Shown piece after piece: positions 59,124-64,000 of a stretch of 64,000 nt of DNA. Position 1 is the first letter of the stretch. Every line of letters starts with the position of its first letter. Position numbers and translations under genes: made by a program. Source of the stretch: Panicum virgatum. Lineage: Eukaryota > Streptophyta > Magnoliopsida > Poales > Poaceae. The stretch lies in NCBI RefSeq assembly GCF_016808335.1, contig NC_053136.1:6368531-6432530 (forward strand). Reading direction: 5' to 3'. Under the pieces are notes generated by a model. The model was not told the DNA's origin, made no database searches, and was given only the letters and a program-made list of their open reading frames with translations.

Positions 59124-60305
59124 CTAGCCATCTGCTACGTTGAGACTGGAGCGAAACTCCGAGAAGGTCGATGAGGGTAGTCCCTTGGTGAAGATGTCAG
59201 CAAACTGAGAGGTGGTCGGGACATGGAGTACCCGAACATCGCCGATTGCGACCCTGTCGCGCACGAAGTGCAAGTCAATCTCCACGTGCTTCGTCTGCTG
59301 ATGCTGGACGGGGTTGGTGGAGAGATACACAGCGCTGACGTTGTCGCAGTAGAGCTCCGCCAAGAGCTGTCGTAGCCAGGACACCTCCGCCACGCCGTTA
59401 GCGATAACACGGTATTCCGCCTCGGCACTGGAGCAGGAGACAACCGGCTGTCGCTTGGACGATCAGGAGACCAGGTTGCCGCCGAGAAAGACGTTGTAGC
59501 CGGAAGTGGAGTGACGAGTGTCCGGACAGCCAGTCCAGTCAGAGTTGGTGTAGACAACTAGCTCAGCAGAGGACGAGCGGTGAAGAACCAGGCCGAGGTC
59601 CACAGTGCCATGGACGTAGCGTAGGAGACGCTTCAGCGCAGCAAAGTGTGACTCCCGGGGATCATGCATATGGAGACAGACCTGCTGAACTGCGTATGTG
59701 AGGTCCGCCCTAATGAAGGTGAGGTACTGCAAAGCGCCGGCCAGACTCCGGTAGGCAGTAGCATCAGCCACCGGATCACCCAGATCAGCAGACAGCTTCG
59801 CCTGAGTGTCGACAGGAGTGGAGCAGGGCTTGCAATCAGTCATCACAGCCCGCTCTAGAATATCAAGTGCGTACTGCCGCTCGTGAAGGAGAAGACCAGA
59901 CGGGCGAGGCTCAACAGTGACGCCCAAGAAGTGGTGGAGCTGACCCAGATCCTTCATAGCAAACTCCTGCTGCGGAGAGGAGATGACATTCTGAAGCAAT
60001 CGCTGACTGGAGGCTGTGAGCACAATGTCATCGACATATAGTAGCAGATAGGCAGTCTCATCCCCACGGCGGTAGATGAAGAGAGACGTGTCAGACTTGG
60101 CCTCGGTGAACCCCAATGTCAGCAAGAACGTGGCGAATCGAGAATACCAAGCCCGAGGAGCCTGCTTCAGACCATAGAGAGACTTGTTGAGCCGGCAGAC
60201 CATATCCGGACGACTCGAGTCCACAAATCCCACTAGCTGAGAGCAGTAGACATTCTCTGACCGAGTGCCGTGAAGAAACGCATTCTTCACGTCCAGCTGG
60301 TGCAC
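59124..60305 (-). pseudogene. copia RT (palm and thumb) and RNase H, broken
   Basis: The minus frame reads HQLDVKNAFLHGTRSENVY, SLYGLKQAPRAWYSRF and LLLYVDDIVLTASS (catalytic YVDD), followed by LGQLHHFLGVTVE and the RNase H start YTNSDWTGCPDTRHSTSGY. A TGA at 59463 ends this frame. RNase H continues with AEVSWLRQLLAEL joined directly to YCDNVSAVYLSTNP, where the family has several more residues, so a short deletion is likely. It then reads HVEIDLHFVRDRVA and ADIFTKGLPS. The stop and deletion would disable RNase H. Confidence 0.88.
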
Positions 60306-60308
60306 AGG

Positions 60309-61795
60309 TCAAGAGCGCGAGAGCGCAAGTGAGAGGATCGTGCGCACCGTAGCGGGCTTCACGACTGGACTGAAGGTCTCGTCATAGTCCACACCAGGCC
60401 GCTGTGTGAAGTCCCGGAGAACCCAGCAAGCCTTGTAGCGCTCCAGTGTGATATCAGCCCGACGCTTATGCGTCCAGATCCACTTGCCAGTCACCACATT
60501 GCAACCAGACGGACGCGGCACGAGGTCCCACGTCTGGTTGGCAAGAAGTGTCGCGTACTCCTCTTCCATCGCGTGACGCCAGTGAGGATCCGCCAAGCCG
60601 CCACGGACAGAGGAGGGTACCGGAGAGACCCGCGGCTCTCCCTCAGTGGCGGAGAGAGTCGCGGCCTGAGACGCCATCCACCGAGTCACCATGGGATGGA
60701 TATGCCGAGGATCCCGATGGATGACTGGCGGGTGGTACACCTCCGGCTCGGCTTGAGAGGGAGCCGGAGGAGGCAGCGGCGGCTCCGGTGTAGGCGTCAC
60801 AGGAGCCTCCGGAGAATGAGGCGGCGCCGGTGTCGGCGCCGAACGACGCCGGTACACCTGCACCGGCTGAGCGTACCACTGCGGCGCCGGTGTCGGCGCC
60901 GAACGACGCCAGTACACCTGCACCGGCTGAGCGTACCGCGCAGGTGTAGGGGAAGGCATTGGGGTCGCGCGTGGCGCAACAGGAGACACCGAGTCCGCGC
61001 GCGGCACGACCGGAGGTCTGGGGGCCACGCGTGGCGCGACCGCGGCACCGGGGCCGCGCTCGGCGCAGCAAGAATCACCGGAAGCGGTGCCGGTGTGCCG
61101 GGAAAACCTGCCGGGAAAGGACAAATAGATAACGGTGATTGAACCAACGGGTCAGTCGGAAATAGAGACTCCAGTTCGGGGTCAGGAGAAGGAGTGGAGG
61201 AGGTGGAGTAAGGGAAATCCGACTCATCAAAGACGAAGTGTCGGGAGATCAGGACGCGGTGATAGGTGAGGTCAAAGCATCGGTACCCCTTGTGGTCAGG
61301 GGAGTAACCGAGGAACACACAACGGGTCGAGCGGGGCGCCAGCTTGTGAGAAGCGGTGGCAGAGGTGTTAGGGTAACACGCACACCCGAAGACCCGAATG
61401 TGGTCGTAGCGAGGAGGGGTACCGAAGAGAGTGTGGTGTGGAGTGGGAGCAGGAGAAGCAGTGGACGGAAGGCGGTTGAGCAGGTAGGTGGCGGTGTGGA
61501 GGCTCTCAGCCCAGAAGCGCGGGGGCAGAGAGGCCTGGATCAGAAGGGTGCGCACGACGTCGTTCGTCGTGCGAATCATCCGATCAGCCTTGCTGTTCTG
61601 AGGAGAGGTATACGAACAAGACATACGCAGCTGAACACCCCGAGAGAGGAAGAAGAAACGGGAGGCGGAGTTATCAAACTCCCGCCCGTTGTCACACTGG
61701 ATGGCCTTAACGGTGAGGCCGAACAGAGTGGACACCCAGGCAAAGAAGTGGAGAGTGGGGAAGGTCTCAGACTTGGCGCGCAAAGGGAAATCCAA
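60309..61795 (-). pseudogene. copia integrase core, proline-rich linker and RT N-terminus
   Basis: The minus frame 61795 to about 61100 reads the integrase core: IQCDNGREFDN (second Asp), YTSPQNSKADRMIRTTND (where the usual catalytic Glu of the ERKNR-like motif appears as Asp) and FGCACYPNTSATASHKL. The linker is Pro/Ala-rich with a 60-bp tandem duplication. In another minus frame (61124-60309) the RT start reads [20 protein letters not shown] and [18 protein letters not shown], ending at a stop at 60309. The integrase-to-RT frame change lies in the linker. Confidence 0.82.
60821..60940 (-). repeat. 60-bp tandem duplication in the copia proline-rich linker
   Basis: The plus-strand unit beginning GCGGCGCCGGTGTCGGCGCC is repeated exactly 60 bp apart with one or two changes, adding 20 in-frame residues. 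Confidence 0.93.
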
Positions 61796-62489
61796 GAGTA
61801 TTGAGAAAAATCATCCACCACGACCAGATAATATTTATAGCCAGACATGCTGAGTACAGGGATGTCCACATGTCACAGTGAATAAGATCAAAAGCATGCG
61901 CAGTATGCGAAGAAGAAGAAAACGAAAGTCTAACATGATGGCCTAACTGGCACGCATGACAGAGGTGCTCAACAGGAGCCCTAGTACATGGAACATCGGT
62001 ACTACGACTGAACTGAGCCAAAATGTCGCGGCCGGGGTGACCAAGCCGGCGGTGCCAGGTGATGGAAGAAGGCGTCACAGCAAAAGCAGCAGACGAAGAA
62101 GAAGTCGAAGGCGAAGCAGCGGAAGCAGGAAGCCGAAGAGTGTAAAGGGGCCCCAGGCTGTCACATCGGAGGAGCGGACGCCGGGAAGCCGAATTCTTCA
62201 CAATAAGACCAGAAGAGTCAAATTTGATAGAACATGAGTTGTCAGCAGTAAACTGGCGAATGGAAAGAAAGTTGTGAACCATCTGAGGAGCAACAAGAAC
62301 ATTAGGAAGACGAGGAGCAGAACCCACGGCGGTGATAGAAAGGTAAGACTCATCACCAACCATGATGGAAGAAGGACAAGAGGGGTGTGGGGGTCGGACA
62401 GAAGAGAGGATACCGGCATCTGGGGTGGTGTGGAAGGAGGCACCCGAGTCGGCGATCCACTTGGTGCTGACCGGCGGTGTCAGCCCCAT
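61767..62489 (-). pseudogene. copia protease and GAG-pre-integrase/integrase zinc domain
   Basis: The minus frame opens MGLTPPVSTKWIADSGASFH. DSGAS is the aspartic-protease active site that cuts the polyprotein. It continues through VHNFLSIRQFTADNSCSI to WHRRLGHPGRDILAQFS and HLCHACQLGHHVRLSF, the HHCC zinc site of integrase. The integrase core starts HCDMWTS, and a frame change near 61815-61860 disrupts it; the alternative frame reads MSGYKYYLVVVDDFSQYSW. The protease itself appears complete. Confidence 0.85.
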
Positions 62490-62570
62490 GGTGCTGAAGG
62501 ACTGCGCCAGTGCGGTCTGGTCCCACCGCCCAGGCCAGGTCGACTACTGGCTGGGCTGAGCGGGCGGAGT

Positions 62571-62964
62571 CCAGGACGGCACGAAGAGGGGAGCAGTGCC
62601 GGTGACCATGGCCGCCGGCTGGAGTGGAGGACGAGGCCCTCCCGCCAGACCCTAGAAAGGCCACATCGAGATGCGCCCTGACCATGGGTTGCTGAAGGAT
62701 GGCCAGGGCGTACCTCCAGGGGCAGGGGCAGGAGCAGGAGCCGGAGCTGGAGTCGGCGGAGTCGAGTCCAGGACGGCACGAAGAGGGGAGCAGTGCCGGT
62801 GACCATGGCCGCCGGCTGGAGTGGAGGACGAGGCCCTCCCGCCAGACCCTAGAAAGGCCACATCGAGATGCGCCCTGACCATGGGTTGCTGAAGGATGGC
62901 CAGGGCGTACCTCCAGGGGCAGGGGCAGGAGCAGGAGCCGGAGCTGGAGTCGGCGGAGTCGGGG
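62571..62964 (-). repeat. 197-bp tandem duplication at the gag/protease boundary
   Basis: CCAGGACGGCACGAAGAGGG starts units at 62571 and 62768 (plus strand) that are nearly identical. Because 197 is not a multiple of three, the duplication changes the frame downstream. Confidence 0.93.
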
Positions 62965-64000
62965 TGCCCCGACGGCCCCCCACCGGTACCGGTACCCCCA
63001 GAAGCAGGGCCACCAGTGCCACCACCACGTCCCCCCCCCCCCCCGACGACGTCCACGGCCCTCCCCATCTCCGGTCTGCCCGGGAGCAGCACTAAGGAGA
63101 GAGGTGGCAGGAGCAGCGGAGGAAGCCGGTGGGCAGCGATCAGCGCGGTGGGGGTGGACAAGGACGATCCGGGCGCGAGACCCCTGGTAATCTCCTCAAG
63201 GGCGAGGTCGTCCCGGACCTGCAGGAAGGAGGGGAAGGGCCTCTGGCGGGTGATCCAGGTCTTCAAGTGGTCATAGGTGCTGCTCAGGCCCCGCAGGACA
63301 TTGAGCACCAAGACCCGATCGGACACCGGATCCCCGAGGACGTGAAGAGCATCGGCCATGCCATTTATCCACCGGCAGTACTCACCAACGGAGAGGTCCC
63401 CTTGCTCGAAGGTAATGAAGGTGGCGTCGAGCTGGAGGGCGCGGAACTCGGCGTTGCCGAGGAACTGCCCCTCGAGCGCCACCCAAGCCTGTCGCGCGGT
63501 GCCGCCGTGGGTCCTGACGAGGTCCTGAAGATCTAGGAAGATGGTCCCGAAGATCCAGGACATGGCGACGCTGTCGAGGCGCAGCCACGCCACGTCCTGC
63601 ACCTCGATCGGCGTGTCGAGGAGGACGTGGTCGTCGAGGGCGTAGTGGCGGAGGGCGAGCAGGACCTGGTCACGACAGCGTCCGTAGGAGGAGGACGTCA
63701 GGTCGAGGAGGACGGTGACTAGGGCCCTGATGTTCTGGATGCCGGTGGCCTGGAGGTGGAGCTGGGCGACCATGGGGTCGGTCGGGTCGTACCAGGCTCC
63801 AGATCCAGCGGGCGGGGCCTGGTGAGAGGAAGAGACGCCGGGCTCGGGGACGACGGGCCAGCCGGAGGAGACGCGGAGGAAGTGCTCCACCTCGGCGACC
63901 CGGAGAGCGGAGGCTACGCCCATGGCGCGCTCGCGCTCCAAGGCGAGGGCAGCCACACGGACCCGCTCCTGGGCCGATGAAGCCTCCGACTTGGCGGCGA
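62652..64000 (-). CDS. copia gag polyprotein, N-terminus beyond the window
   Basis: The minus frame is open from the right edge to a stop at 62652, about 449 codons. It reads YDPTDPMVAQLHLQATGIQ, RHYALDDHVLLDTPIEVQD, WVALEGQFLGNAEFRALQLD and EYCRWINGMADALHVLGDP, then LNVLRGLSSTYDHLKTWI, typical of copia gag (UBN2-like capsid core). It would form the virus-like particle. No methionine is evident at the left end of the fold, because the start is off the window. The C-terminal 60-100 residues are an Ala/Pro/Gly-rich run produced by the frame-shifting 197-bp duplication, and no CCHC knuckle is seen in this frame. Confidence 0.85.
   Translation of the reverse strand, partial: AAKSEASSAQERVRVAALALERERAMGVASALRVAEVEHFLRVSSGWPVVPEPGVSSSHQAPPAGSGAWYDPTDPMVAQLHLQATGIQNIRALVTVLLDLTSSSYGRCRDQVLLALRHYALDDHVLLDTPIEVQDVAWLRLDSVAMSWIFGTIFLDLQDLVRTHGGTARQAWVALEGQFLGNAEFRALQLDATFITFEQGDLSVGEYCRWINGMADALHVLGDPVSDRVLVLNVLRGLSSTYDHLKTWITRQRPFPSFLQVRDDLALEEITRGLAPGSSLSTPTALIAAHRLPPLLLPPLSLVLLPGRPEMGRAVDVVGGGGGRGGGTGGPASGGTGTGGGPSGHPDSADSSSGSCSCPCPWRYALAILQQPMVRAHLDVAFLGSGGRASSSTPAGGHGHRHCSPLRAVLDSTPPTPAPAPAPAPAPGGTPWPSFSNPWSGRISMWPF

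Larger units (their letters stand above)
58833..64000 (-). mobile_element. Ale/Retrofit-like copia element with 134-bp LTR, 3' part
   Basis: On the minus strand the order is gag, protease, integrase, RT, RNase H, polypurine tract, LTR. The right edge of the window cuts the element within gag, so the 5' LTR is outside. The very short LTR and the compact pol suggest the Ale/Retrofit lineage. Its coding DNA is much GC-richer than the copia element at 1-3200. Frame breaks are present in pol and at the gag end. Confidence 0.92.

Noticed and set aside
60468..61142. 224-codon plus-strand frame rich in Arg
   Set aside because: It is antisense to the proline-rich linker and RT start of the minus-strand copia element.
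1..64000. CRISPR arrays, bacterial operons, rRNA and intact tRNA genes
   Set aside because: None found by eye. The repeats present are transposon or minisatellite repeats without regular spacers, and no cloverleaf with conserved box sequences was recognised.

Overview
This window looks like nuclear DNA of a grass (Poaceae, probably panicoid). The evidence is GC-rich coding exons split by short GT-AG introns, dense Tourist, Stowaway and hAT-type miniature elements, a SIRE/Maximus-like copia LTR full of short inverted motifs, CACTA and PIF/Harbinger transposons, and gene models of plant type (chorismate mutase, cinnamoyl-CoA-reductase-like, MIR156). No bacterial, plastid or mitochondrial gene organisation was seen. 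Most of the sequence is transposon-derived. Only four loci look like host genes.

Layout. 1-3.2 kb: 3' half of a broken Ty1/copia element (+). 3.3-4.0 kb: possible exons of an unrecognised minus-strand gene. 4.86-7.87 kb: a complete five-exon chorismate mutase gene (-), predicted cytosolic, with a MITE and a LINE relic in intron 1. 8-12 kb: non-coding DNA with two MITEs. 12.5-15.4 and 21.0-23.4 kb: two six-exon cinnamoyl-CoA-reductase-like genes (+). They belong to a tandem segmental duplication (about 9.4-15.6 and 20.4-24.0 kb). Between them lie a Tourist MITE, a probable LTR containing an array with a period near 200 bp, and a 242-bp tandem duplication.

24.7-28.2 kb: a SIRE-like solo LTR, split by a CACTA element that is itself split by a MULE-type foldback. 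28.4-29.1 kb: an hAT MITE and a Tourist MITE. 30.3-41.7 kb: CACTA-derived DNA with four clusters of GGTGACGGG-type subterminal repeats, a decayed TNP2-like transposase, and a second decayed gene combining a plant-transposase-like domain with a Ulp1-type cysteine peptidase. A solo LTR sits in one of that gene's introns. 42.1-46.7 kb: a nearly intact PIF/Harbinger element with convergent transposase and Myb-like ORFs, each broken by small indels. 46.7-51.3 kb: AT-rich DNA. 51.36-51.49 kb: a MIR156 hairpin (-). 52-58.8 kb: MITEs and DNA in which no gene is recognised. 58.83-64.0 kb: the 3' part of a short-LTR Ale/Retrofit-like copia element (-) that runs off the right edge.

The likely host genes touch aromatic metabolism (chorismate to prephenate; the reductase pair possibly in phenylpropanoid reduction) and developmental timing (miR156). 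Nothing in the sequence shows that they act together. The mobile elements give a readable history of nested insertion. Coordinates of spliced models come from reading splice sites and homology by eye; no alignment or search was run.
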